Part shown: piece after piece, positions 26,597 to 35,660 of the stretch
Layout: each line of letters opens with the position of its first letter
How positions within the stretch are numbered: the first letter of the stretch is position 1
Assembly (NCBI RefSeq): GCF_000719135.1
Contig: NZ_JOEK01000013.1
Location: forward strand, 124,001-188,000
Source: Streptomyces avicenniae
GTDB lineage: Bacteria; Actinomycetota; Actinomycetes; Streptomycetales; Streptomycetaceae
Direction of reading: 5' to 3'
DNA length: 64,000 nt
Translations under genes and position numbers: made by a program
Notes under the pieces: model-generated
Told to the model about the DNA's origin: nothing
What the model saw: the letters and a program-made list of their open reading frames with translations, nothing else
Databases searched by the model: none

Positions 26597-27421
26597 GTGA
26601 CCCCTCGTTCCCCCCTGTTCCCCCGGCGTCGGCGCGGCCTCCCGGCAGGGCGCGGCGGCGGTGGGAGAGGCCGCGCGCGCACGGCCCTGTGCGTCGGGCT
26701 GCTGGGCGCCGCGCTGACGGCCTGCGGCGGCGGCGAGGACCCCGACGCGGGGACGAACGGCGTCGGCAGGCTCACCGCCGAGGAGATCGAGCAGCGCGCC
26801 AGGGAGGCCGCGGCGGGCGCCTCGTCCGTGCGGCTTGAGGGCACGGTGATCACCGCCGACCAGGAGTTCGAGCTGGACGTGCAGCTCGCCGAGGACGGCG
26901 CGATGGGCGAGGTGTCCTGGGAGGGCGCCCTCTTCGAGCTGCTGCGGGTGGGCGAGGAGCTGTACATCTCCGCCGACCAGGCGTTCTGGGAGAGCGACGC
27001 CGTACCCGAAGGGCTGAACTCGGACCCGGCGGAGAAGCTGGACGGCAAGTACGTGCTGGTGGCCCCCGAGGACCCGGCGTACGAGCAGCTGATCGGGTTC
27101 ACCGAGATGGACGTCCTGCTGGACGGGCTGCTGGTCATGGAGGGCGAGCGGGCGACGGCGGACCGCGCCGAGGTCGGCGGGGTGCAGACGATCCGGGTGA
27201 CGGCCGGTGACGGCGCGGGCGGGGCGCTGGACGTCGCGCTGATGGGGGAGCCGTATCCGCTGCGCCTCGAACGGGGCGGCGCGGCCGGTGAGCTGATGCT
27301 GCGGGACTGGGACGAGCCGTTCGAGCCGGTGCTGCCCGCCGAGGAGCAGGTCGTGGACTACGGGGACGCGATCCTCGACGAGGAGGCGGACGAGGAGTCG
27401 GAGTCGGACGAGGACGGGTGA
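26597..27421 (+). CDS. Putative lipoprotein
   Basis: 274 residues. A long basic N-terminus (RRRRGLPAGRGGGGRGRAR) and hydrophobic segment end in lipobox LTAC near residue 43. The mature part looks like the beta-rich LppX/LprG-type fold: repeated strand patterns such as SVRLEGTVITADQEFELDVQL and MGEVSWEGALFELLRVGEELYIS; that fold is inferred from the pattern only. The end is very acidic (DEEADEESESDEDG). GTG at 26597 has GAGAGG nine bases upstream. It may bind a lipid or sense the envelope; no partner gene adjoins. Confidence 0.78.
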   Translation: MTPRSPLFPRRRRGLPAGRGGGGRGRARTALCVGLLGAALTACGGGEDPDAGTNGVGRLTAEEIEQRAREAAAGASSVRLEGTVITADQEFELDVQLAEDGAMGEVSWEGALFELLRVGEELYISADQAFWESDAVPEGLNSDPAEKLDGKYVLVAPEDPAYEQLIGFTEMDVLLDGLLVMEGERATADRAEVGGVQTIRVTAGDGAGGALDVALMGEPYPLRLERGGAAGELMLRDWDEPFEPVLPAEEQVVDYGDAILDEEADEESESDEDG

Positions 27422-27434
27422 CGCGCCCGGCCCG

Positions 27435-27992
27435 TCACACCCCGCCCCGGCGCCCGCGCCGCGCCCGCCGCGCCGGAAGGCCGCTGGGCGTGGGGGAGCG
27501 CGTGGTGGCCGGGGACGGCAGGGGCGGCGCCGCCTCGGACGCGGTGGGCATCGCGCCAGGCCGCTGCGTCGGCTCCCCTTCCTGACCGAGCCGCAGGACC
27601 CGGCAGCCGTCACGCCAGCGGTCGGCGGTCGCCCCGGGGGCGTCCCGCCCGTTCAGCCGCTTCGCGGACAGCTCGGCCACGGCCGCCGTCCACGCCTCGC
27701 CGCCCGGCGCGGGCTCCGTCACGGCCACGGGCCACACGACGAGCCGCCCGCCCTTGTCCTTGCTGCGGCAGGAGACCTCCGCCCGGCCGCCGTCCACGAG
27801 GCCGAGCCCGTCCAGCGGCTGCTCGCCAGGGCCGCCGACGAGCCAGACCGCGCCGTCGTGCCACACGTGCCACAGCGCCCGCGCCGTCCCCCCGGGGCCG
27901 CGCACCCACACCAGCGCGGACTTCCGCGCCGCCTCCTCGACCAGCGCGCGGTCGAACGCCGCTCCGGGCCCGTCCGAGGCCACCGTCGCCAC
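27435..27992 (-). CDS. Hypothetical protein, possible split-barrel (PPOX-like) fold
   Basis: 185 residues, function unknown. The N-terminal ~120 residues contain alternating strands (SALVWVRGPGGTARALWHVW; GAVWLVGGPGEQPLDGL; GRAEVSCRSKDKGGRLVVW) that recall pyridoxamine-phosphate-oxidase-like barrels. The C-terminal 60 are Pro/Arg-rich and likely disordered. GTG at 27992 lies four bases after the stop of the ferritin-like gene, so the two probably form an operon. Confidence 0.65.
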   Translation of the reverse strand: MATVASDGPGAAFDRALVEEAARKSALVWVRGPGGTARALWHVWHDGAVWLVGGPGEQPLDGLGLVDGGRAEVSCRSKDKGGRLVVWPVAVTEPAPGGEAWTAAVAELSAKRLNGRDAPGATADRWRDGCRVLRLGQEGEPTQRPGAMPTASEAAPPLPSPATTRSPTPSGLPARRARRGRRGGV

Positions 27993-27996
27993 CGCG

Positions 27997-28746
27997 CTAC
28001 GCCGACAGCCCGAGCGCGCTCATCCGCTTCGTGTGCGCCTCGGTGATCCGCGAGAACATCCGGCCGATCTCCGCCAGGTCGAAGCCGTCGGCGACCCCGC
28101 CGACCAGCATCGTGGACAGGGCGTCACGGTCCGCGACCACGCGCTGCGCCTGCGACAGGGCCTCGCCCATCAGCCGCCGCGCCCACAGCGCCAGCCGCCC
28201 GCCGACCCGCGGCTCGGCCTCGATCGCCGACCGCACCTTCTCCACGGCGAACGAGGCGTGCCCGGTGTCGTCCAGGACGCCCAGCACCAGCGAGCGGGTG
28301 TCCGCGTCGAGCCGGGAGGCGACCTCGCGGTAGAAGTCGGCGGCGATCGCGTCGCCCACGTACGCCTTGACCAGGCCCTCAAGCCAGTCGGACGGGGCGG
28401 TCATCCGGTGGAAGCCGTCCAGCGCCGCCGCGAACGGCTCCATGGCCGTCGTCGGCTCCTCGTCGATCGCGCGCAGCCGCTCCGTGAGCTGTTCGAAGTG
28501 GCTCAGCTCGGCCGCCGCCATCCGCGCCAGCGCCGCCTTGTCACCCAGCGTGGGGGCCAGCTTCGCGTCCTCGGCGAGCCGCTCGAACGCGGCCAGCTCC
28601 CCGTACGCCAGCGCGCCCAGCAGATCGACGACGGCCGCGCGGTACCGCGGGTCGGCCGACGCGGAGGCCCAGTCCTGCGCGGCGATGCCCGTCGGCGCGG
28701 GCGCGTCGGACGGGGGCTGGTCTGCGGAAGTCTGCGGCGTCTCCAT
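27997..28746 (-). CDS. Ferritin-like fold protein (MiaE_2-type)
   Basis: 249-residue all-helical protein. Di-iron-type carboxylate and His residues occur in the right pattern: AYGELAAFERL, MAAAELSHFEQL, YVGDAIAADFYREV and DTGHASFAVEKV, suggesting E/E-x-x-H pairs in a four-helix bundle. MiaE-like proteins hydroxylate modified tRNA, but actinobacterial members of this group have unknown substrates. ATG at 28746 is chosen; a TTG at 28758 is the only upstream option. It diverges from a DEAD-box helicase gene. Confidence 0.82.
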   Translation of the reverse strand: METPQTSADQPPSDAPAPTGIAAQDWASASADPRYRAAVVDLLGALAYGELAAFERLAEDAKLAPTLGDKAALARMAAAELSHFEQLTERLRAIDEEPTTAMEPFAAALDGFHRMTAPSDWLEGLVKAYVGDAIAADFYREVASRLDADTRSLVLGVLDDTGHASFAVEKVRSAIEAEPRVGGRLALWARRLMGEALSQAQRVVADRDALSTMLVGGVADGFDLAEIGRMFSRITEAHTKRMSALGLSA

Positions 28747-29167
28747 GGCAGTGCACAATAGCCGTCGCCGACGGCCTCGTACCCGCCCGTGGCCAAGCCC
28801 TCACGTCCTGGCCCTGACACATGTGCGCGGTTCCGGGGTACAGTGCTAAGAAGAGCCACCCGTACGCGGCGGCTCGCGTTCCCCCTGCTGGAGTCCCGGC
28901 GGCCCGGAAGTCACGGCGCCCGGGGACCCTCCGCGGATGCCCGGTCGGTGGCCCGATCGGCTCCGACTGACCAGCCCTCCGCAGCGGAACCGTGCACCCT
29001 CGCACGGCCCGTGTCACGAGGGACCCGCTCGCGCGGTGCGTGCGCTTGAGCGAGACGACCGGGTCCCGCGCCGGCCGGCCGGCCCCTGGTGGCCGCCTGA
29101 CCACGGCGCGGTGGACAAGACCCGCCTCGCCGCCGTGTGCCGCGTCACACTAGAAGAGGCAACGACC
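28747..29167 (+). other. Divergent region and long leader of the DEAD-box helicase gene
   Basis: About 420 bases without a supported gene. CTGACA (about 28814) and TACAGT (about 28839) form a possible but widely spaced rightward promoter, which would give a leader of over 300 bases. A perfect 6-bp hairpin lies at 28990-29007. AGAGG at 29155-29159 is the only good ribosome-binding site near the helicase frame. Confidence 0.45.
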
Positions 29168-30769
29168 CTGTCCGCTACCGTTCCCACCACTTTCCGCGAT
29201 CTCGGCATCCTGCCCGAGACCGCCGAGGCCCTTGAGGCCGTCGGGATCATCACCCCGTTCCCCATCCAGGAGATGACGCTGCCGGTCGCCCTCGCGGGCA
29301 CCGACGTCATCGGCCAGGCCAAGACCGGCACCGGCAAGACGCTGGGCTTCGGCCTGCCGCTGCTGGAGGCCGTCACCGTCCCCGCCGACGTCGAGGCGGG
29401 CCGCGCCACGCCCGAGCAGCTCACCGACGCGCCGCAGGCCCTCGTGGTCGTGCCGACGCGTGAGCTGTGCCAGCAGGTGACCAACGACCTGCTGACCGCG
29501 GGCAAGGTGCGCAACGTCCGTGTCCTGCCGATCTACGGCGGCCGTGCCTACGAGCCGCAGGTCGAGGCCCTGACGCGCGGCGTCGATGTCGTCGTCGGCA
29601 CCCCGGGGCGGCTGCTCGACCTCGCGGGGCAGCGCAAGCTGAACCTGTCCGAGGTCCGCAGCCTCGTCCTGGACGAGGCCGACGAGATGCTCGACCTCGG
29701 CTTCCTGCCGGACGTCGAGAAGATCATGGACCTGCTCCCGGCCAAGCGCCAGACGATGCTGTTCTCGGCGACCATGCCGGGCCAGGTCATCGGCCTGGCC
29801 CGGCGCTACATGCGCCAGCCCACCCACATCCGCGCCACCGAGCCCGATGACGCGGGCGCGACCGTGGCCAACATCACACAGCACGTCTTCCGGGCGCACT
29901 CGATGGACAAGCCCGAGCTGGTCGCGCGCATCCTCCAGGCGGAGGGGCACGGCCTCGTCATGGTCTTCTGCCGCACCAAGCGGACGGCCGCCGACGTCGC
30001 CGACCAGCTGACGCGGCGCGGCTTCGCCACCGCGGCGGTCCACGGCGACCTGGGCCAGGGCGCCCGTGAGCAGGCGCTGCGCGCCTTCCGCAACGGCAAG
30101 GTGGACGTCCTCGTCTGCACCGACGTCGCGGCGCGCGGCATCGACGTGGACGGCGTCACCCACGTGATCAACTACCAGACGCCCGAGGACGAGAAGACCT
30201 ACCTGCACCGCATCGGGCGTACGGGCCGCGCGGGCGCGACCGGCACGGCCGTCACCCTCGTGGACTGGGACGACATCCCGCGCTGGCAGCTGATCAACAA
30301 GGCGCTCGTGCTGGACTTCCCCGACCCGCCGGAGACGTACTCGACCTCGCCGCACCTCTTCGAGCTGCTGCGTATCCCGCCGGGCACGAAGGGCACGCTT
30401 CCGCGTGCCGAGCGCACCAGGGCGGGGCTCGACGCGGAGGAGGTCGAGGACCTCGGCGGTCCCGACAGCCGCCGCAAGCGCGGTGGCGCGCGGCAGGAGC
30501 CGCAGCCGCCGAAGGAGCGGACGTCGCGCGCGCCGCGTCAGCGCCGCCGTACGCGTGGTGGAGTCGCGACCGCGGGCGACGGCGCCGGGGCGCCGGTGGC
30601 GGAGACGGCGGGTGCCCCCGCGGGCCGCGCCGAGGCCGCAGCCCCTGCCGAGCAGCCGGGCGACGCGCCCGCCACGCCGCGTACCCCGCGCCGCAGGCGG
30701 CGCAGGCGCAGCGGTGGCGCCGGGGGCGACGGGGCCGCCGCGGCGGGCCAGGCGGTCGCGGGCGACTGA
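29168..30769 (+). CDS. DEAD-box RNA helicase
   Basis: ATP-dependent RNA helicase (about 533 residues) for RNA unwinding in ribosome assembly, decay or cold adaptation. Q motif TFRDLGI with PFPIQ, motif I AKTGTGKT, Ia PTRELCQQ, Ib TPGRLLDL, motif II LDEADEMLDLGF, motif III SAT, motif VI HRIGRTGRAG. The C-terminus is Arg/Ala/Pro-rich ([20 protein letters not shown]), typical of RNA-binding tails. The start is odd: AGAGG at 29155-29159 is ideally placed for a CTG at 29168, while GTG codons at 29111 and 29135 lack a ribosome-binding site. If those are used the protein gains 19 or 11 residues. Confidence 0.92.
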   Translation: MSATVPTTFRDLGILPETAEALEAVGIITPFPIQEMTLPVALAGTDVIGQAKTGTGKTLGFGLPLLEAVTVPADVEAGRATPEQLTDAPQALVVVPTRELCQQVTNDLLTAGKVRNVRVLPIYGGRAYEPQVEALTRGVDVVVGTPGRLLDLAGQRKLNLSEVRSLVLDEADEMLDLGFLPDVEKIMDLLPAKRQTMLFSATMPGQVIGLARRYMRQPTHIRATEPDDAGATVANITQHVFRAHSMDKPELVARILQAEGHGLVMVFCRTKRTAADVADQLTRRGFATAAVHGDLGQGAREQALRAFRNGKVDVLVCTDVAARGIDVDGVTHVINYQTPEDEKTYLHRIGRTGRAGATGTAVTLVDWDDIPRWQLINKALVLDFPDPPETYSTSPHLFELLRIPPGTKGTLPRAERTRAGLDAEEVEDLGGPDSRRKRGGARQEPQPPKERTSRAPRQRRRTRGGVATAGDGAGAPVAETAGAPAGRAEAAAPAEQPGDAPATPRTPRRRRRRRSGGAGGDGAAAAGQAVAGD

Positions 30770-30778
30770 GAGGCATGG

Positions 30779-30800
30779 ACCGGCCCCCGGTGGGGCCGGT
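30779..30800. terminator. Hairpin after the DEAD-box helicase gene
   Basis: A 9-bp perfect stem (30779-30787 with 30792-30800) and 4-base loop, ten bases after the helicase stop and before the convergent nucleotidase stop. Confidence 0.7.
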
Positions 30801-30860
30801 CGGTGGGAACGGGCGAGGCGGGCCGTGCGCTGTCCGCCTCGCGCGAGGGGCCCGTCGCCG

Positions 30861-32666
30861 TCAGAGCACGGGCTCTCCCTCGCGGGTGAGCCGCCAGTCG
30901 TCGCGGGCGAACGCGGCCGGGTCGATCTCGCCGTGCGCGCGGACCCAGGCGATGAGCGTGTTGCGGATCTCCTCGGGGTCCGACCACAGCTGCTCGGCCG
31001 CCGCGACGTGCGGGAACGCGCCGCCACCCGAGGCGCGGTAGTTGTTGACGGCCAGGGCGAACCGCGCGTCAGGTGCCACGGGGGCGCCGTCGTACGCGAG
31101 CCCGGTGACACGTGACCCGGGCTCCCGGGCGATGTCGATCTCGTAGGTCACGCCGCTCACGACGTCGTAGTTGTAGTCGGGGATGCCGTCCGCGTTCGTC
31201 AGGTCGGCCGGATCGGCGGGGGCGCCCGCCGGGGTGCGGACGAAGTAGCGCGCCGAGTACTCCAGGTAGTCCTTGAGCTGCGCGCCGGTGATCAGGCGCG
31301 CCTCCAGCGTGTTCTCGTAGACGTAGACCCCCGCGACGTCCCGGATGGTGACGTCCCCCGCCGGGATCGCGGCCGTGCGCGAGAAGCAGGCGGCCTGCGA
31401 CAGGACGGGCAGGTCGGCCCACTCGCCGCCCGCGAGCGCGGCGCGCACCGTCTCCGCCTGCACGTCGTTGACGAAGTCCACGAGCGGCGTGTCACGCCAG
31501 GGCGACTCGGCCGCCGACATGGCCTCGGTCGCGGTGCCGACGACCTGGTTGACATAGGCCACCACCTTCCGGTGCTCGTCGGCGAGCAGGCCGGTGATCC
31601 GCGGGTCCTCGGGGACCGTGTTGGTGTTGAGGACGTCGGCCGTCACCGCCTCGACGCGCCAGTGGCCGCGCTCCAGGACCAGCGTGAAGTCGAAGCGGGT
31701 GAGGCGCTGGCCCCAGCGCAGCGGCTCGGAGAGGACGACCTCGCGGCCCGTCGCCTCGTTCCTCACGCGGTGCTCCGGCAGCTCGGCGTGCGCGTGGCCG
31801 ACGAGGATCGCGTCGATGCCTGGCACCTGCTGGGCGACGAGCGTGGCGGCGTTCTCGACGTGCGGGAGCTGGTCGCCGTAGCTGGAGCGGCCGTCGGTGC
31901 CCGAGTGCGCGGAGACGAGGACGACGTCGGCGCCCATGGCGCGCAGGCGCGGCACCCAGTGGGCCGCCTGCTCGGGCAGGCCGGGGAACCGCAGCCTGCC
32001 CTCGACGTTCGCGCGGTCCCAGACGGCGATGCCCGGGTTGGTCAGCCCGAGGACGGCGACCTTCACGTCGCGGCCGTGCGGGGTGCGCAGGCGCGTCGTC
32101 CAGTAGGGCGGGAAGGCGGGGCGGTCGGTGCGGGCGTCGAGCGCGTTGGCGGCCAGCAGGGGGAAGGCGCACTGGCGCTCGAAGGCGCGGAGCAGGGGGA
32201 TGCCGTAGTTGAACTCGTGGTTGCCGAGGGCCGCGGCGTCGTAGCCGAGGGCGTTCATGGCCGTGGCCATGGGGTGGGTGGGGCCGTCCGCGCCGGTGAT
32301 CGGGTCCACGCGGGCGTAGTAGTAGGCGAGTTGGGTGCCCTGGAGGGTGTCGCCCGCGTCGATGAGCAGGGTGTGGCGTCGGCCGCGCTCGGCGCGGACG
32401 CGCTCGACGAGGGTGGACACCTTGGCGAGGCCGACGTCGTTGTGCGTCGCGTCGTCGTACTCGGCGTCGGTGAAGTAGTCCCAGTTGTGGACGTGTCCGT
32501 GCAGGTCGGTGGTGCCGAGGACGGTGAAGGCGTAGCGGCGTCCAGGGCGGCCCCCCGTGGGCGTGGCGGCGTCGGCGGTGGTCGCTGTCATGGCTCCGGC
32601 GGCGGTGACGGTGGCGGCGGTGGCGGTGGTGCGGCCGAGGAACGACCTGCGGTCGAGGGCGGGCAT
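30861..32666 (-). CDS. Tat-exported 5'-nucleotidase/metallophosphatase
   Basis: 601-residue secreted enzyme of the UshA/5'-nucleotidase family. Twin-arginine signal DRRSFLGRTTATAATV followed by Ala-rich h-region. N-terminal calcineurin-like metal site: TTDLHGHVHNWDYF, IDAGDTLQGT, LGNHEFNYG and GHAHAELPEH. C-terminal nucleotide-binding domain includes the stretch NNYRASGGGAFPHV. It releases phosphate or nucleosides outside the cell; the exact substrate cannot be read from sequence. GAGGAG lies upstream of the ATG. TatB is encoded 7 kb upstream. Confidence 0.93.
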   Translation of the reverse strand: MPALDRRSFLGRTTATAATVTAAGAMTATTADAATPTGGRPGRRYAFTVLGTTDLHGHVHNWDYFTDAEYDDATHNDVGLAKVSTLVERVRAERGRRHTLLIDAGDTLQGTQLAYYYARVDPITGADGPTHPMATAMNALGYDAAALGNHEFNYGIPLLRAFERQCAFPLLAANALDARTDRPAFPPYWTTRLRTPHGRDVKVAVLGLTNPGIAVWDRANVEGRLRFPGLPEQAAHWVPRLRAMGADVVLVSAHSGTDGRSSYGDQLPHVENAATLVAQQVPGIDAILVGHAHAELPEHRVRNEATGREVVLSEPLRWGQRLTRFDFTLVLERGHWRVEAVTADVLNTNTVPEDPRITGLLADEHRKVVAYVNQVVGTATEAMSAAESPWRDTPLVDFVNDVQAETVRAALAGGEWADLPVLSQAACFSRTAAIPAGDVTIRDVAGVYVYENTLEARLITGAQLKDYLEYSARYFVRTPAGAPADPADLTNADGIPDYNYDVVSGVTYEIDIAREPGSRVTGLAYDGAPVAPDARFALAVNNYRASGGGAFPHVAAAEQLWSDPEEIRNTLIAWVRAHGEIDPAAFARDDWRLTREGEPVL

Positions 32667-32817
32667 CGGGCGACTCCTCGCGGTGTGGGGGGATACGCGA
32701 GATTCTGGCGGAGTGCCCGGGTGGGAGTCACCCCCCGGGCGCGCGCCCTGTGCGGTTAGGGTCGGTCACGGGCTGTCCGGGGGCCGGGTGTTCGGTTCGG
32801 GTGTTCGGGAGGACTGG

Positions 32818-33690
32818 GTGAGCAAGCCGCCGTTCCACGTGCCGCCGGTGGGGGTGCGCGCGTATCCGCTCGTGACGCGGCGCGGGGATTTCGCGGTGCT
32901 GGACGTGGAGCCCGCGGGCGAGCCGATCGGCACGGCCCTGCTCGTGCCGGGCTACACGGGCAGCAAGGAGGACTTCATCGCGCTGCTCGTACCGCTGTCG
33001 GCGGCCGGGTTCCGCACGCTCGCGGTGGACGGGCGCGGGCAGTACGAGACGGTCGGGACGCGGGCACGTGCCTCCTACGGCATCGGCGCGCTCGCCGAGG
33101 ACGTCCTCGCGCAGGCCGACGCGCTGTCCGACGCCGGCCCTGTGCACCTGGTGGGGCATTCGCTGGGCGGGCTGATCGCGCGGGGCGCGGTGCTGCGTGC
33201 CGCGGCGGCGGGCCGCGTGCCGCTGCCGTTCGCCTCCCTGACGCTGATCGCGTCAGGCCCGGGACGGGTGGCGCCGCTCCAGCGCTGGAAGGTGCGCATG
33301 CTGTCGGTGAGCCTGCCCGTGCTGGGCGCCGATCTCGTGTGGCGGTTCCTGCATCCGAGGGCGGACGCGGGGGAGATCGCGGAGTTCCTGCGCCGCCGCT
33401 GGCTGGCCAACGCGCCGACCCAACTGCTGGCCACCGGCCGCACCCTGCTGCGCGAGCCGGACCGGGTGGCCCGTCTCGCCGCCGCGGGGCTGCCGGTCCA
33501 TGTCGTGTCGGGGGAGCGGGACGGCGCCTGGCCGGTGCCGTCGCTCGACCGCATGGCGGCCGAACTCGGCGCCCACCGCACCGTGATCCCCGGCGCCGAG
33601 CACTCCCCGAACGCCGAGCAGCCCGGCGCGACGGCGGCGGCGCTCGCCGGTTTCTGGACCGGCCTGCCCGGCGGCAGCCCCGACCGCTGA
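32818..33690 (+). CDS. Alpha/beta hydrolase
   Basis: 290 residues. Oxyanion region LLVPGYTGSKEDF, nucleophile elbow GHSLGG (catalytic Ser), acid in the GERDGAWPVPS loop and His in PGAEHSPNAE complete a Ser-Asp-His set. No signal peptide. Substrate unknown; probably an esterase or lipase-like enzyme. GTG at 32818 has GGGAGG five bases upstream. A 13-base-period direct repeat (GGGTGTTCGG twice, 32786-32808) overlaps the region just before the ribosome-binding site. It converges with the next gene, stops 11 bases apart. Confidence 0.87.
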   Translation: MSKPPFHVPPVGVRAYPLVTRRGDFAVLDVEPAGEPIGTALLVPGYTGSKEDFIALLVPLSAAGFRTLAVDGRGQYETVGTRARASYGIGALAEDVLAQADALSDAGPVHLVGHSLGGLIARGAVLRAAAAGRVPLPFASLTLIASGPGRVAPLQRWKVRMLSVSLPVLGADLVWRFLHPRADAGEIAEFLRRRWLANAPTQLLATGRTLLREPDRVARLAAAGLPVHVVSGERDGAWPVPSLDRMAAELGAHRTVIPGAEHSPNAEQPGATAAALAGFWTGLPGGSPDR

Positions 33691-33701
33691 CCCGGCGGCC
33701 G

Positions 33702-34628
33702 TCACACCTCCGCCCCTTGTGGTCGGCGCGCCAGCAGGTCCCCGCAGAACGCGCTGACGGCGCGGTGCACCACGGTCGGCCGCTCCCAGGGCATGAAGTG
33801 GCCCGCGCCGCGTATCCAGAACGGCCCGACGGCCCGGGGGAACGCGAGGGCGCACCGCTCGTCCACGTGCTCGCCCAGGGTGACCTGGTCGGTGCCGATC
33901 ATGATCAGCGCGGGCTGCTCCACGGGCCGGTCGGTCAGCTCCGGCCCGGACACGGGGCGGGTGCCCATGACCACCTCGTAGTCGGCGAACGAGGCGCGCA
34001 GCCGCGCGGCGTCCGCGTACGGCTCGGTGAGGAGCGCGAGGTCCTCCTCGCCGAAGGCGTCGGGCGGGCACCACATCCGGTGTCCGAAGAACTCGGCGAC
34101 GTAGCGCCGCCGCCGCTCGGGCGTGTCCAGCTCGGCGACCAGCTCGTCCGCGTGCAGCCCCTGCCGCCGCTGGTAGTCGTACACGGCGGGCTTCGGGCGG
34201 CTCGCGGGTATCCCGGCGGCGGCGAACTCCTCCGGCAGGTCGGGCATCGAGTCGTCGAGTATCACCAGGCGGTCCACACGCCCGGGGTGACGTGTCGCCA
34301 TGTCGATGGCCACCATCGCCCCCAGGTCGTGGCCCGCGACGACGGCGCGCTCCCAGCCCAGTGCGTCGAACAGCCCCGTCAGGTCGGAGGTGAAGGCGGC
34401 GAAGTCGTAGAAGCCGTCGGGTGCGAAGTCGGAGTCGCCGTAGCCGCGCAGGTCGGGGGCGACGACGTCGAACCCCGCGTCCGCCAGCGGCACTATGACG
34501 CGCGACCAGATCAGGCTCGTGCAGGGGAAGCCGTGCACGAGGAGCAGCGGCACGCCGCCCTCCCCGCGACGGCGGACCGCCAGCCGATGACCTTCACGGA
34601 CGGTGACGAACGTGGGAGCGATGTTCAT
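33702..34628 (-). CDS. Alpha/beta hydrolase, haloacetate dehalogenase/epoxide hydrolase-like
   Basis: 308 residues. HGFPCTSLIW forms the oxyanion hole. The nucleophile sits in GHDLGA, an Asp rather than Ser, as in dehalogenases and epoxide hydrolases. DLRGYGDSD precedes it, and IRGAGHFMPWERP supplies the catalytic His. This points to an SN2 type of attack on a halogenated or epoxide substrate. ATG at 34628 chosen; no good ribosome-binding site is seen. It is transcribed leftward, 134 bases after the PHP gene, and may be its own unit. Confidence 0.85.
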   Translation of the reverse strand: MNIAPTFVTVREGHRLAVRRRGEGGVPLLLVHGFPCTSLIWSRVIVPLADAGFDVVAPDLRGYGDSDFAPDGFYDFAAFTSDLTGLFDALGWERAVVAGHDLGAMVAIDMATRHPGRVDRLVILDDSMPDLPEEFAAAGIPASRPKPAVYDYQRRQGLHADELVAELDTPERRRRYVAEFFGHRMWCPPDAFGEEDLALLTEPYADAARLRASFADYEVVMGTRPVSGPELTDRPVEQPALIMIGTDQVTLGEHVDERCALAFPRAVGPFWIRGAGHFMPWERPTVVHRAVSAFCGDLLARRPQGAEV

Positions 34629-34762
34629 GAGGACATCATGCGCCACGGGTCTGACAATCGAGCCCGTACTTGGTCTGACCTGCGGATTCGCCGTCGTCAA
34701 CGCCGGGCGGCGGGCCGCCGGAATCCGTTGCCGAGAGTAACCGCGTCTCGTGTGCGCCCCGG

Positions 34763-35611
34763 CTACCGCCCGCCGGTGACCGGCCTCGCGCCCGTGGCCC
34801 GCGCGACGATCGCCTCGTACGCCTCGGGCGAGGTCGTGTGCTCGCCCAGCGAGCACGACTTGCGCGACCCGTGGTAGTCGCTCGAACCGGTGGCCAGCAG
34901 CCCCAGATCCACCGCCATCGCGTCCAGGCGCAGGCGGGTGTCGAGGTCGTGGTCCATGTGGTCCACCTCCACCCCGTCGAGGCCCGCCGCCGCGAGCCGG
35001 GCGATCGCCTCGTCCGCCACGACCCGCCCCCGCTTGACGGCCATCGGGTGCGCGAACACCGCGACACCGCCCGCGCCGTGGACCAGGCCGATCGCGTCGA
35101 ACGCGTCCAGCTCGTGCTTGCCCACGTGTGCCCGGCCGCTGTCGCCGATCCACTCCGGCGTGAACGCCTCGGAGACCGTCCCGATCACCCCGGCCTCCAC
35201 CATCGCCTGCGCGATGTGCGGACGGCCCACGGCCCCCTGCGCGAGCGCCCGCACCCGTTCCCAGGTGATCGGCACACCCAGACCCTGGAGCCGCGCCACG
35301 ATCGCCTGCGCCCTCGGCACCCGGTCGTCACGCAGCAGGTCACGCTCGCGCGCGAACGCGGGCTCCGCCGGGTCGAACAGGTAGGCCAGCATGTGGAGGC
35401 TCACGCCGTCGAGCACGCAGGAGATCTCCGCCCCCGGCACCAGCGTCAGCCCGGCGGGCAGCGCCGCCGCGGCCTCGTCGTGCCCCGCGACGGTGTCGTG
35501 GTCGGTCAGCGCCACCACGTCGAGCCCCGCAGCCGCCGCGGCGCGGACCAACTCGGCGGGCGAGTCGGTGCCGTCAGAAGCGGTGGAGTGGGCGTGCAGG
35601 TCGATGCGCAC
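34763..35611 (-). CDS. PHP-domain phosphoesterase (RNase AM/YciV-like)
   Basis: 282-residue metal-dependent phosphoesterase. PHP motif I DLHAHSTASDGT, motif II LTDHDTVAG, motif III PGAEISC and motif IV with the late GSSDYHGSRK give the trinuclear metal site. Family members hydrolyse 3',5'-bisnucleotides or trim RNA 5' ends; which applies here is unknown. GTG at 35611 is preferred over the upstream frame because it starts VRIDLHAHS, the usual start. The next gene upstream on the same strand (DUF6758) ends 50 bases before it. Confidence 0.9.
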   Translation of the reverse strand: MRIDLHAHSTASDGTDSPAELVRAAAAAGLDVVALTDHDTVAGHDEAAAALPAGLTLVPGAEISCVLDGVSLHMLAYLFDPAEPAFARERDLLRDDRVPRAQAIVARLQGLGVPITWERVRALAQGAVGRPHIAQAMVEAGVIGTVSEAFTPEWIGDSGRAHVGKHELDAFDAIGLVHGAGGVAVFAHPMAVKRGRVVADEAIARLAAAGLDGVEVDHMDHDLDTRLRLDAMAVDLGLLATGSSDYHGSRKSCSLGEHTTSPEAYEAIVARATGARPVTGGR

Positions 35612-35660
35612 GGGTGCAAGGCTACGGCAGGCGGGCACAGCCCCCGGACGGGCCCGCGCG

